The notes under the pieces: generated by a model
What the model was told of the DNA's origin: nothing
The model's input: the letters and a program-made list of their open reading frames with translations, nothing else
Database searches by the model: none
Shown: positions 35,517 to 43,792 of the stretch, in pieces
Numbering within the stretch: position 1 is the stretch's first letter
How the letters are laid out: every line of letters starts with the position of its first letter
Made by a program: the position numbers and the translations under genes
Source: Nitratiruptor sp. YY09-18
GTDB taxonomy: Bacteria; Campylobacterota; Campylobacteria; Campylobacterales; Nitratiruptoraceae
Length of the DNA: 64,000 nucleotides
NCBI RefSeq assembly: GCF_016593235.1
Contig: NZ_AP023065.1
Coordinates: 496,001 to 560,000, forward strand
Direction: 5' to 3'

Positions 35517-36397
35517 AGATCTACAAGATACTTCGTTAGTTTTGGACCGACAAAATCAGTGATAGGTTTTGGAATCTTTTTCCATATAGTAGCAGCTAAT
35601 TGATAGCTTTGATAGACGTTTTTTTGCTCGCTTGAGAGGATGTCGATCTTTACAGGGTTCGCACCAAAACGGGTTTTGAAAAAGAATGTACCACTGTTGT
35701 AGCCAGATCTTCCAAAATCTACAATCTCAATATCATGGTTTTCTAGCATATTCATAATTACTTTGTGGTGAAAATAGTATCCGTTGTGGCGTTTTTTGAA
35801 GTTATTGAGTATGCCGCCTAGTTGAAGTGTTAAGATCTTATTGTCTACAAAAACCATATAGCCACCAAGAATCTCATCATCTTCAAAAAATGTATAAAAG
35901 TGGAGGCGCTCATCCAGATACTTTTTGAGGTTATAGAGAAACTCTTTAGGAAAAATAGGAGTGCCGTGATCTTTGTAAATTGTAGCAATAATATCATAGA
36001 AAAGGTCTATATTATTGTCGATTTTGACTTTAATACCCCCATTTTTCCTATCTTTATTGATACTACGTTTAGCAAGTTTACGATAGCTTTTAATAAGCTC
36101 CTCTTCATCTTTTGTAGTAATGGGCATACGTAGTGTTACAGTATCAAAATCTTTGAAGTCTTGGTAGTAAGGATTGAGCAATCGGATTTGATAATTTTGC
36201 TCTTTTGCTAGTTCCAAAAGATCTTCCGCCTCATCACTGGTGCGATCAGTATAGTTTATCATAGGTAAATATGTCAAATACTTGCTCCCAGTAATAGTGG
36301 GTTGGATCAAAAAGTCCATATATTCTTCAAGCCTATACGTATCTTTAATTGCCTTTTTCCAAAGATCTATCAGCTCTTTTGAATAGGCTCTATTCAT
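35513..36397 (-). CDS. FemAB-like GNAT-fold acyltransferase
   Basis: About 294 residues. Two GNAT-like halves are recognisable. The late motif VDFGRSGYNSGTFFFKTRFGA is the landmark of FemAB-like proteins from exosortase-type EPS loci (key residues D, G, R, S and the following FK-RFG). It may attach an amino acid or acyl group to a sugar. The frame runs to a GTG at 36403, but AGAGAG lies 7 nt before the ATG at 36397. It overlaps DUF2304 at its 5' end by 8 nt. No exosortase is visible in the window. Confidence 0.75.
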   Translation of the reverse strand: MNRAYSKELIDLWKKAIKDTYRLEEYMDFLIQPTITGSKYLTYLPMINYTDRTSDEAEDLLELAKEQNYQIRLLNPYYQDFKDFDTVTLRMPITTKDEEELIKSYRKLAKRSINKDRKNGGIKVKIDNNIDLFYDIIATIYKDHGTPIFPKEFLYNLKKYLDERLHFYTFFEDDEILGGYMVFVDNKILTLQLGGILNNFKKRHNGYYFHHKVIMNMLENHDIEIVDFGRSGYNSGTFFFKTRFGANPVKIDILSSEQKNVYQSYQLAATIWKKIPKPITDFVGPKLTKYLVDL

Positions 36398-36722
36398 TAT
36401 CACACTCTCTTGCTTTCATGATGGCGATATCGCGTACTATTTTTGTAATTGCTCTCTCATTTATCTTTGTCTTGGCATAGAGAATAGCTACTAGTAGTGA
36501 GAGGATAGCGATAGAGAGATAGATAACAAGATCAACCCCACGTCCAATGCCAAAAAATGCTGCTATTTTATCTGCCTCTTTTGGAAAGATAATCATTATC
36601 ACTAAAGCAAAATAGAAAAATCCTAGAGTTATGCGCTGATATGTGCGAAATCTACTAGAAAATGAGAGAAAGAGGAGTACTATTGTGAGTACTGCAATAA
36701 GAAAGAGTTTGATAAAAATCAT
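36390..36722 (-). CDS. DUF2304 small membrane protein
   Basis: 110 residues with three membrane helices (about 3-20, 30-47 and 65-83) and a short charged tail. DUF2304 proteins are habitually encoded beside GT2 dolichyl-phosphate-mannose-synthase-like transferases, as here (4-nt overlap), and are thought to anchor or assist them. No catalytic residues are apparent. Confidence 0.75.
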   Translation of the reverse strand: MIFIKLFLIAVLTIVLLFLSFSSRFRTYQRITLGFFYFALVIMIIFPKEADKIAAFFGIGRGVDLVIYLSIAILSLLVAILYAKTKINERAITKIVRDIAIMKARECDNE

Positions 36723-37402
36723 TTAATTGCCTTTCCGAGAATGAACTCTATGACGATGTTGATACTGTTCATCATAGATTGACCTTTGCTAAGAGAATAT
36801 TCACTATATTTGATGGTACAGGGCATCTCTTTATAGCGCATATGGAGTCGTTTGATAAGATCGATAATCTCTGAAGCATGACTCATGCGGTTTTGGGTAA
36901 TAACAAAATTTGGAAACTTTGCTACATTGATTGCCCGAAAACCGTTATGCACATCAGTGAGATTGATTCCAGTAAGAAACCTCTCTACCTGCGCGGCAAC
37001 CTTTAAGAAGTACTTTTTATGCCTTGGAATATTTTCTGCTTTTCCCAAAAACCGCGAGCAAAGCACAATATCAGCTTCATTTTTGCGTAGAACTTCTATA
37101 AATTTTTCAATATCATCTGCACAGTGCTGCCCATCACTGTCAAATGTCACAACATATTTGCATCCTAGCTTCTTGGCATAATCGATGCCTGTTTGCAAAG
37201 CTGCACCTTGTCCCAGATTGACAATGTGGCGAAGAAGATAAACGCCAGGTATGCAAGCTTCTTGGTAGCTATTATCGCTAGAGCCATCATCGACGACAAT
37301 GATCACATCATTTGGTCTTTTGGCTTTGAGATTTTGTAGTGTCTCTTTGATTACCTTCTCTTCGTTGTAAAGGGGTATTACTATTGCTACATCTCTTTTC
37401 AT
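36719..37402 (-). CDS. GT2 glycosyltransferase (DPM1-like)
   Basis: 227 residues, a single GT-A domain: VAIVIPLYNEE at the N-terminus, VDDGSSD for nucleotide binding, LGQGAALQTGI, the DXD-type FDSDGQH and VHNGFRAI. There is no TM, so it is a cytosolic enzyme that probably transfers a sugar to polyprenyl phosphate with the adjacent DUF2304 protein. The start lies inside the tcdA-like gene (95-nt overlap), with GGATAG a few bases before the ATG. It is the first gene of the glycan part of the minus-strand run. Confidence 0.88.
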   Translation of the reverse strand: MKRDVAIVIPLYNEEKVIKETLQNLKAKRPNDVIIVVDDGSSDNSYQEACIPGVYLLRHIVNLGQGAALQTGIDYAKKLGCKYVVTFDSDGQHCADDIEKFIEVLRKNEADIVLCSRFLGKAENIPRHKKYFLKVAAQVERFLTGINLTDVHNGFRAINVAKFPNFVITQNRMSHASEIIDLIKRLHMRYKEMPCTIKYSEYSLSKGQSMMNSINIVIEFILGKAIK

Positions 37403-38030
37403 CTACTATCCATTCTATTGCTTTTGCACATATTGCAAGTCCAAAGCTTCCAGTAACTCCTACAAAGCTCCCTTTGTCTTGGGATTTTGGCTGCTCTGGT
37501 GAAAAAATTGCCAAAAAATCTTTATCAAATCCGTTTCGTTTAAGTTCATAGCGTATCTTTTTTGCAAAAGGGTCACCATAAGTTTTCCATATAGAGGTTG
37601 ATTGGATGTGAGTTGGATCAACTCTTCGTGCGCTTCCCATAGATGCTATGAGTTTATGAGCGCACTTTTTGGCTACTGCCACTTTTGCTTGTACATCATC
37701 GATACAGTCTAAAACTACATCATACTCTTCAAAGTCAAAATTTTCTACCCATTCATTATCGATTCTAGTATGAATTTTTTTTATACCTGGATAGAGCTTA
37801 GCTAAAATATCTACCTTGATTTCACCAATATTTTCACTTCCAATTTGCCTGTTTTGATTGCTCTCTTCATAGCGATCAAAGTCAACTATTGTGATATCTT
37901 TGACACCACTGCGATAGAGACAGTCAAGCGCAAAGCTTCCAACTCCTCCAACTCCCAATATTAAGACTTTTGCATTTTGCAGCTTTGCAAAACTATCTCC
38001 AAAGAGCTTTTTGCACCGATCATATCTCAT
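37308..38030 (-). CDS. tcdA: TcdA/ThiF-family E1-like enzyme
   Basis: 240 residues. The Rossmann ATP site ILGVGGVGSFALD is at about 24-36, followed by VDFDRYEESNQNRQ and LDCIDD. This pattern fits TcdA (CsdL), which adenylates t6A37 in tRNA to make the cyclic form; ThiF and MoeB relatives are alternatives. The last ~30 residues (NTPLQRREGNQRD...) are low-complexity and basic and are read from sequence that also encodes the start of the GT2 gene, which suggests an eroded stop. 11-nt overlap with surE upstream. Confidence 0.8.
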   Translation of the reverse strand: MRYDRCKKLFGDSFAKLQNAKVLILGVGGVGSFALDCLYRSGVKDITIVDFDRYEESNQNRQIGSENIGEIKVDILAKLYPGIKKIHTRIDNEWVENFDFEEYDVVLDCIDDVQAKVAVAKKCAHKLIASMGSARRVDPTHIQSTSIWKTYGDPFAKKIRYELKRNGFDKDFLAIFSPEQPKSQDKGSFVGVTGSFGLAICAKAIEWIVDEKRCSNSNTPLQRREGNQRDTTKSQSQKTK

Positions 38031-38802
38031 ACCACTTCCTTAGATGTTCTATCTCATCATAGGCAGTAAGATCTGCTTGGATAGGAGTGATCGAGACGTA
38101 GCCGTTGGCAATCGCTTCAAAATCGCAGTCTCTCTTTTGGCTTGGTTTCCACTCGAGTGGATGGAGTCCTAGCCACCAATACTCTAATCCCCTGGGATTT
38201 CTATGGAGATGCGCTTGATTGGCATATATGCGGTATCCTGCTTTTGTAATTTTATATCCCTTTATCTCTTTGACTGCTGGGATGTTGATATTGAGGAGTC
38301 TGCGTTCATGGAGTGGAAAGCCTTTTTCTAAAATCTTTTTAGCTATATCGTAAGCTACTTTTTGCGCATTTTCATACCCTATATCCATCTCTGTCTCTTC
38401 ACAGTTTGCATTGCATACCTGACTAATCGCAAATGATGGAATCCCATAGAGTGCAGCCTCCATGGCACCAGCAACTGTTCCTGAGTATGTTATATCTTCA
38501 CCAAGGTTTGCCCCACGGTTGATTCCACTCACCACAAGATCTGGTCTGACATCTTCTGGATAGAGGGCATTGAGAGCGAGATAGACGCAATCGGTTGGCG
38601 TGCCATCTTCGAGTTTGTAAAAATTGTCATCTAGTTGTATAAATCGTAAGGGCTGGGTGAGTGTGAGGCTGTGCCCACAGGCACTCTTTTCACTTGCTGG
38701 AACGACTACGAGCACCTCACCGAGTTCTTGGAGCGCATCTTTAAGGGCATGAAGACCAGGAGATTCAAATCCATCATCATTTGTTATGAGTATACGTTTC
38801 AT
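38020..38802 (-). CDS. surE: 5'/3'-nucleotidase SurE
   Basis: 260 residues. Metal-binding TNDDGFESPGL is at the N-terminus, followed by SGINRGANLGEDITYSGTV and IPSFAIS. SurE is a survival-protein phosphatase acting on nucleoside monophosphates. The length is normal. Overlaps the AEC transporter gene by 4 nt upstream and the tcdA-like gene by 11 nt downstream. Confidence 0.96.
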   Translation of the reverse strand: MKRILITNDDGFESPGLHALKDALQELGEVLVVVPASEKSACGHSLTLTQPLRFIQLDDNFYKLEDGTPTDCVYLALNALYPEDVRPDLVVSGINRGANLGEDITYSGTVAGAMEAALYGIPSFAISQVCNANCEETEMDIGYENAQKVAYDIAKKILEKGFPLHERRLLNINIPAVKEIKGYKITKAGYRIYANQAHLHRNPRGLEYWWLGLHPLEWKPSQKRDCDFEAIANGYVSITPIQADLTAYDEIEHLRKWYEI

Positions 38803-39707
38803 CCTAACCTCTCAATTATTTTTATATAGAGTGGTAAAAGTGGTATAAAGAGTGCGGTCGTTATAAATATAAGTGCTGTAACTATGAGCTCTTTACACCT
38901 ATAGAGTGCTGCAAGATTGACATTTGCCACAGCTAACGGCATCATGATCTCCATAAATATTACCTTTTTTGCTAGCGCTTCGATCTCAATAAATTGCAAC
39001 ACAAAAAACGCTAGCAACGGAAGTGTAACAAATTTCATAAATGTCACTGCCAAGATAAGTTTTGGCTCAACGATTTTAAGACTCACCTTTGCTAGATAGA
39101 AGCCAAAAATGAGAAGCTGGAGCACAATGGCAGTATAAGAGCCCATTTCTAAAAAGAGATTGAAAAATTTAGATGGGTGAAAATGTATGAGATTGAGCAC
39201 AATTGCTAAAAGTGCAAACCATAAAATCGGAAGTTTTACAGTATTGAGGATAGATTTTTTCACATCAAAACTTCCCCGTGAATAGAAATATGCCCCAAAA
39301 CTATAGACGATAAAGACATTAGCGAGATTGACTATAGTAGTGTAAGGCAGACTTGCAGGACCAAAGAGTGCTAGACCGAGTGGAACTCCGAGATTGCCGG
39401 TATTTCCTATTACTGATGAGACAATAAAAATAGAGCGATCTTTTGCATCCTCAAAGAGGAGCCTAGCTAGAAAAATATTGAGAAGAATTATGAAAAATGA
39501 GAATCCAAAAAATATAAGAGGTGCCAAGGCTAGATCAAGATCGAGAGGCTTTTGCAAAAGCCCCCAAAATGTAAGAAATGGCTGGAAAATATAGACTGAG
39601 AGGAGCACCAAAGTCTTCTCATCACTTTTGTCTTGAAATATCTTTTTTGCAATGAAGCCTATGAGAATAAAGAGATAGACAAAAAAGACGGCTTGAAAGC
39701 TATCCAT
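38799..39707 (-). CDS. AEC-family (auxin efflux carrier-like) transporter
   Basis: 302 residues, about 10 membrane helices. The family motif GNTGNLGVPLG is at about 100-110, and the second half carries MMPLAVANVNLA. AEC permeases move organic anions such as malate or malonate; the substrate here is unknown. It overlaps lpxB by 8 nt, so it is in an operon with lipid A and SurE genes without an obvious joint function. Confidence 0.85.
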   Translation of the reverse strand: MDSFQAVFFVYLFILIGFIAKKIFQDKSDEKTLVLLSVYIFQPFLTFWGLLQKPLDLDLALAPLIFFGFSFFIILLNIFLARLLFEDAKDRSIFIVSSVIGNTGNLGVPLGLALFGPASLPYTTIVNLANVFIVYSFGAYFYSRGSFDVKKSILNTVKLPILWFALLAIVLNLIHFHPSKFFNLFLEMGSYTAIVLQLLIFGFYLAKVSLKIVEPKLILAVTFMKFVTLPLLAFFVLQFIEIEALAKKVIFMEIMMPLAVANVNLAALYRCKELIVTALIFITTALFIPLLPLYIKIIERLG

Positions 39708-40710
39708 TTATCTCCTTGGCTGCATTTTTCGCACTGCCATGCCCAAGATACTTGCGCAACTCAAAAGACTTTTGCAAGAAGGCCTCTGGTTCAGCATTTT
39801 TGTAAGCTTGCAAGAGATTACGCTCATTCACTTCCTCTTGCAAAAACTCTGGATGCACATCTTCTAGCATTATATTTGCTAGTCCCACTTTATCTATCTT
39901 TGCAAAACTCTTAGCAATTGCATAGTCTAGCGGTTTAGCGATATAGCACAGCGCCAAAGGTGTGCCAATAAGCGCAGCTTCAAGGGTGGCTGTCCCACTG
40001 CATATAAAGCCGAATTCAGCTTCATAGAGCGCTTGATGAGGATTGTGGGAGAGTGTAAAACCACTAATATCACCATAGATTGAAAGATCCATGTTTTTTG
40101 GAGCAACCAAGATGGCTTCTTTATCGATTCTTTTACGTACCTTGCGAAAAATTGGCATGAGTGAGATGATCTCTTGCTTTCTGCTCCCAGGCATGAAGAC
40201 AATTTTGTCAGTTTTTGTAGGAGAGGTTTTAAACTGTTTAATCTCATCAAGAAGGGGGTGTCCTACATATTTGATATTGTAATGAGGTGAGTAGTACTCC
40301 TTTTCAAAAGGCAAAATTGAGAGCGCTTTATCTACATAGCGTTCAATCTTTTTGATACGTCCTCTTCTCCACGCCCATGCTTGGGGTAAAATATAATAAA
40401 TAATTTCTTTATTGGGATAGCGTTCTTTTATCGCTTTTGCGAGAGGCAGATTAAATCCGCTTGCATCTATGAGAAGGACTCTGTCTGCTTGAGTGGCAAG
40501 ATCAACCATCCGCTTTTTGAGATCGATAAAAAATGGTATCTTTTTGAGAACATCCACAAAACCCATCACAGCAAAGTTTTGCATGTCAACCAAAGGGGTT
40601 CCTAAATTTGTATCAAATATTCCTATTGGCTCATACGCTATATGAGGCAAGAGATAGCTAAGATGAAGGTTTGCGGATTTTTCAAATGCGCTGATGAGTA
40701 TCTTTTTCAT
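39700..40710 (-). CDS. lpxB: lipid A disaccharide synthase
   Basis: GT-B family enzyme that joins UDP-2,3-diacylglucosamine and lipid X. The 336 residues show the LpxB landmarks VLLIDASGFNLPLAKAI, YYILPQAWAWRRGR, FEKEYY, VGHPLLDEI, FMPGSRKQEI and CSGTATLEAAL. Start ATG with AGGAAG ahead. It is driven by a palindromic -10 shared with greA. It is the first gene of the minus-strand run ending near 32.8 kb. Confidence 0.95.
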   Translation of the reverse strand: MKKILISAFEKSANLHLSYLLPHIAYEPIGIFDTNLGTPLVDMQNFAVMGFVDVLKKIPFFIDLKKRMVDLATQADRVLLIDASGFNLPLAKAIKERYPNKEIIYYILPQAWAWRRGRIKKIERYVDKALSILPFEKEYYSPHYNIKYVGHPLLDEIKQFKTSPTKTDKIVFMPGSRKQEIISLMPIFRKVRKRIDKEAILVAPKNMDLSIYGDISGFTLSHNPHQALYEAEFGFICSGTATLEAALIGTPLALCYIAKPLDYAIAKSFAKIDKVGLANIMLEDVHPEFLQEEVNERNLLQAYKNAEPEAFLQKSFELRKYLGHGSAKNAAKEING

Positions 40711-40728
40711 GCTCTTCCTAAAAGTTGG

Positions 40729-40738
40729 TATAATTATA
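40729..40738. promoter_or_regulatory. symmetric bidirectional -10 for lpxB and greA
   Basis: TATAATTATA is a perfect 10-bp palindrome, so both strands read TATAAT. Predicted starts are about 40741 (plus) and 40726 (minus), giving 5' leaders of about 16-18 nt for greA and lpxB. Each leader has its own ribosome site. Confidence 0.7.
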
Positions 40739-40758
40739 GCAAAAAAGGATCGGGGTCA

Positions 40759-41256
40759 ATGGAAAAAAGAGAACCGATGACTGTGCATGGCTTTAACAAA
40801 ATCCAAAAAGAGTTTGAGGATCTCAAAGCTGAGCGACCAAGAGTTGTAGAGGAGATCGAAAGGGCAAAAGAGCATGGAGATTTGCGAGAAAATGCAGAGT
40901 ACCATGCAGCTAAAGAGCGTCTTGCCTTTATTGATGCCCGCCTTGCTGAGCTCTCTGATCTTTTGGCTCGCGCTCAAGTAATCGATCCAAGTACTCTTCC
41001 TCATGACAAAGTTGGCTTTGGCTCTACTGTAAAACTTTTGGATCTAGAAGAGGATGAGGAGATAGAATATACAATTGTTGGTTCGACTGAGAGTAATCCA
41101 GAGCATGGACTTATCTCCTATAATACTCCACTGGCTCGTCAACTGCTAGGCAAAGAGGAGGGTGATGAGATAACTGTCAAGCTTCCAAAAGGTGAGATCG
41201 ATTTTGAGGTATTAGAGGTCTACTACAAACCAATAGTTTTTAAGGATGAGAATTGA
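40759..41256 (+). CDS. greA: transcription elongation factor GreA
   Basis: About 165 residues: N-terminal coiled coil (FNKIQKEFEDLKAERP, REN-AEY-HAAKERL) with the acidic tip, then the FKBP-like C-terminal domain (VGSTESNPEHGLISYNTPLARQLLGKEEGD in outline). It rescues backtracked RNA polymerase. The frame stays open upstream into lpxB, but the ATG at 40759 follows a promoter and GGGG/AAGGA and matches the family start. Overlaps argC by 4 nt (TTGA). Confidence 0.96.
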   Translation: MEKREPMTVHGFNKIQKEFEDLKAERPRVVEEIERAKEHGDLRENAEYHAAKERLAFIDARLAELSDLLARAQVIDPSTLPHDKVGFGSTVKLLDLEEDEEIEYTIVGSTESNPEHGLISYNTPLARQLLGKEEGDEITVKLPKGEIDFEVLEVYYKPIVFKDEN

Positions 41257-42263
41257 AATATAGATGTGCCATAGTAGGAGCTACCGGATATACCGGCTTA
41301 GAGCTTATTAAACTTCTGCTTAGTCACGACTATTTTACTCTCACAGCTCTCTATGGCAGTGAAGAGCTTCCAAGTATAGGTGAAATATATAGAGGATTAG
41401 AGGGTGTTGTAGATCTACCAGTACATAAGGCAGATCCAAAGCAGATAGCTAAAAGCTGCGATTTTGCATTTTTGGCTCTTCCGCACAAAAGTGCTATGCA
41501 AATAGCAAAGCCGCTTTTGGAAGAGGACGTCAAAGTGGTAGACCTCTCAGCAGACTACCGTTTGCAAAGAGAGAACTATGAAGCTTTCTACACTTCGCAT
41601 ACCGATCCAGAGCATCTTCAGAGCGCAGTTTATGGCCTCCCTGAAATCAATAGAGAAAAGATCCAAAAAGCTTCTCTTATAGCAAATCCTGGCTGCTATC
41701 CAACCGCAACGCTCTTAGCACTTATACCGTTTTTGCCTTATATTGATAATGACTATCCTCTCATGATCGATGCAAAGAGTGGTGTCAGTGGAGCTGGCAA
41801 AAAGTGTACGCACAACACTCACTATGTAACTATCAACGAGAATATTTTTGCTTACAACCCCATTAAGCACCGCCATAGTATCGAAATAAAAGAGAAACTG
41901 GCGAGTATCGGAGATGCTCTTTATGATATAAACTTCGTGCCACATCTGCTTCCTCTCACAAGAGGAATGCTTGTCAGTATCTATGCAATACTCCAAGAAA
42001 GCATCGATCCCATTGAAGTTTTGCGTGATTTTTATGCAGATGAGGAGTTTGTAAGAATCAAAGAGAGCCCTGTGGATATTAAATCAGTTGCTGGTACTCA
42101 CTTTTGTGATATTTTTGCTACTACTCATGATAAGACGCTCTTTATTAGCAGTGCAATAGACAACCTCTTGCGAGGAGCCAGTTCCCAAGCCTTAGCCAAT
42201 GCCAACTTGATGATGGGGATAGATGAGGGACATGCCCTCCCAAAAATTGCCTATATCCCTTAA
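41253..42263 (+). CDS. argC: N-acetyl-gamma-glutamyl-phosphate reductase
   Basis: NADPH-dependent third step of arginine synthesis. The 336 residues open with VGATGYTGLELIKLL. The catalytic Cys is C148 in NPGCYPTA, and the HRHSIEI and FVPHLLPLTRGML motifs follow. The start is TTG, overlapping the greA stop by 4 nt, with AAGGATGAG before it. Other arg genes are not in the window. Confidence 0.96.
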   Translation: MKYRCAIVGATGYTGLELIKLLLSHDYFTLTALYGSEELPSIGEIYRGLEGVVDLPVHKADPKQIAKSCDFAFLALPHKSAMQIAKPLLEEDVKVVDLSADYRLQRENYEAFYTSHTDPEHLQSAVYGLPEINREKIQKASLIANPGCYPTATLLALIPFLPYIDNDYPLMIDAKSGVSGAGKKCTHNTHYVTINENIFAYNPIKHRHSIEIKEKLASIGDALYDINFVPHLLPLTRGMLVSIYAILQESIDPIEVLRDFYADEEFVRIKESPVDIKSVAGTHFCDIFATTHDKTLFISSAIDNLLRGASSQALANANLMMGIDEGHALPKIAYIP

Positions 42264-42942
42264 AAAGGGTGCACTCTTTATCGCTGATGCGCATTACCAT
42301 CAGGGGTTGAGAGAAGAGCTTGTAGCCTTTTTATCTCAAATCAAATCTCCACAAATTTTCTTAATGGGAGATATCAGTGATCTTCTGGTGGGCTCTATCC
42401 CTTCTACCTATAAACACAATAAAAAACTTATAGATACGATAAACTCTTTAGCACAAAAGTGTGAAATTATCTACCTTGAAGGCAATCACGACTTCAATCT
42501 CCAAAGAGTCTTTCCACACATTCAAGTAATCCCTAGAGCACAACAGCCACTCTATGTCAAAGATGGAGGCTATTTAGTAGCCTTGGCCCACGGGGATATT
42601 TTTGTTGGCAAAGGGTATGAGTTTTATCGCCGCGCAATAGAAAATCCACTTGTTTTGCGGGTTTTAAACCTTTTTAATAGCAATGACTGGATAGTGCACA
42701 AAATTCAAACATATAACGCTTCAAAAAATCTATGTAAATCGATAGAAGGATTTGAAGAGTTTGCCTGTAAGCGTGCAAGACTCTATCAAGCCGACATTGT
42801 TATAGAAGGGCATTTTCATCAAGCGTGCGAGTGTCAGTGTGAAGATACACGCTACATAAATCTTCCTTCATTTGGGTGTGATAAGCACTATATGCGCTAT
42901 GAAGGGGATGCTACTTTTTCCAAAGTTGCACACCAAGGGTAA
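42232..42942 (+). CDS. calcineurin-like metallophosphoesterase, candidate UDP-2,3-diacylglucosamine hydrolase (LpxH/LpxJ type)
   Basis: 236 residues with all five metallophosphatase motifs: FIADAHYH, MGDISD, LEGNHD, LAHGD and EGHFHQ. Campylobacterota lack a typical LpxH and use the distant LpxJ. The size, the FNSNDWIVHK helical insert and position two genes from lpxB make this a reasonable candidate, but the assignment is inference. ATG at 42232 with GAGGGA, overlapping argC by 32 nt. Converges with a membrane-protein gene, sharing 32 nt at the 3' ends. Confidence 0.7.
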   Translation: MPSQKLPISLKKGALFIADAHYHQGLREELVAFLSQIKSPQIFLMGDISDLLVGSIPSTYKHNKKLIDTINSLAQKCEIIYLEGNHDFNLQRVFPHIQVIPRAQQPLYVKDGGYLVALAHGDIFVGKGYEFYRRAIENPLVLRVLNLFNSNDWIVHKIQTYNASKNLCKSIEGFEEFACKRARLYQADIVIEGHFHQACECQCEDTRYINLPSFGCDKHYMRYEGDATFSKVAHQG

Positions 42943-43792
42943 GCATAAAGCGATAATCTTTTTGATAGCCTTTGGTATTGCGCCACATGATACCTGGCGA
43001 GAGGGCAGTAAAGAGATGGTGGTGCATAAAATATAGATACCAATCAACTCCGGTGTAATAGTAGTTGATCTCCATGTTTTGTGATGAAGAGTCGTTGGCA
43101 TAGATATCTGCATGATAGATGATATTGCTTGATTGGTGTGATTGGTAGAGTTTGAGTGATGTCACAAATTGATTTTTATAATCACTCTTTTCTTGGTAGC
43201 GGTAGTTGTTCTCAAATGCAAAAGTGGTGGAACTACTGAGGGGATAGGTGAAATTACAAAAAATAGATGTATCGTGTTGACGCTTGATATAGTAGCGATA
43301 ATCAAACCCGTAGTAGATATGCAGGTTCTCAAAATGAGCCCTCCCATCATATCTCAGCCCTGCAAAGGGATCGATGCTATTGAGCTTCATACCTACACGA
43401 TAGGAGAGTTTATTGCGCACATTGTAAGTCAAGCCTAAGAGATATGATTCGTTTTTTGTTACATCATTAATATTTTCAGCATTTTGGTTATCTATCGCCT
43501 CTTTTTGTCTGAAGTCCTCGAAAAAGAGTTTGAGCTTTTTTGAGGTGCGAGGAAGAGTAAAATTGGATTTGAGATTGAGTCTATAAAGAGGTTTGTGACG
43601 CTCTTCATAGGCTGATGTTAAAGATGCTTGTATATAAAATGATGGCCTCACTTTTGATGATACTCCAGAAAGCCAAATATCGAGTGCATCAAGATAGGTA
43701 TAGATATAGTTGTCTGCTACAGAGAAAAAGTTCTCAATAGAGTTTGCAAAGAGAGTAGTAATAACAAAAAGACTAACTATAAAGAAGCGCAT
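42911..43792 (-). CDS. putative outer-membrane beta-barrel protein
   Basis: About 293 residues with a signal peptide (FFIVSLFVITTLFAN). The mature part alternates polar and aromatic residues in strands (RPSFYIQASLTSAYEE, YLLGLTYNVRNKLSYRVGMKL, NLHIYYGFDYRYYIK) and ends with FMLTLGVQLWKK, close to an outer-membrane C-terminal signature. I recognise no named family. It overlaps the metF-like gene, so both may be co-expressed. ATG at 43798 is an alternative start. Confidence 0.55.
   Translation of the reverse strand: MRFFIVSLFVITTLFANSIENFFSVADNYIYTYLDALDIWLSGVSSKVRPSFYIQASLTSAYEERHKPLYRLNLKSNFTLPRTSKKLKLFFEDFRQKEAIDNQNAENINDVTKNESYLLGLTYNVRNKLSYRVGMKLNSIDPFAGLRYDGRAHFENLHIYYGFDYRYYIKRQHDTSIFCNFTYPLSSSTTFAFENNYRYQEKSDYKNQFVTSLKLYQSHQSSNIIYHADIYANDSSSQNMEINYYYTGVDWYLYFMHHHLFTALSPGIMWRNTKGYQKDYRFMLTLGVQLWKK

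Noticed and set aside
34614-36397. Exosortase/PEP-CTERM protein sorting system
   Set aside because: FemAB-like and DUF3473-like proteins hinted at it, but no exosortase and no PEP-CTERM tail occurs in the window.
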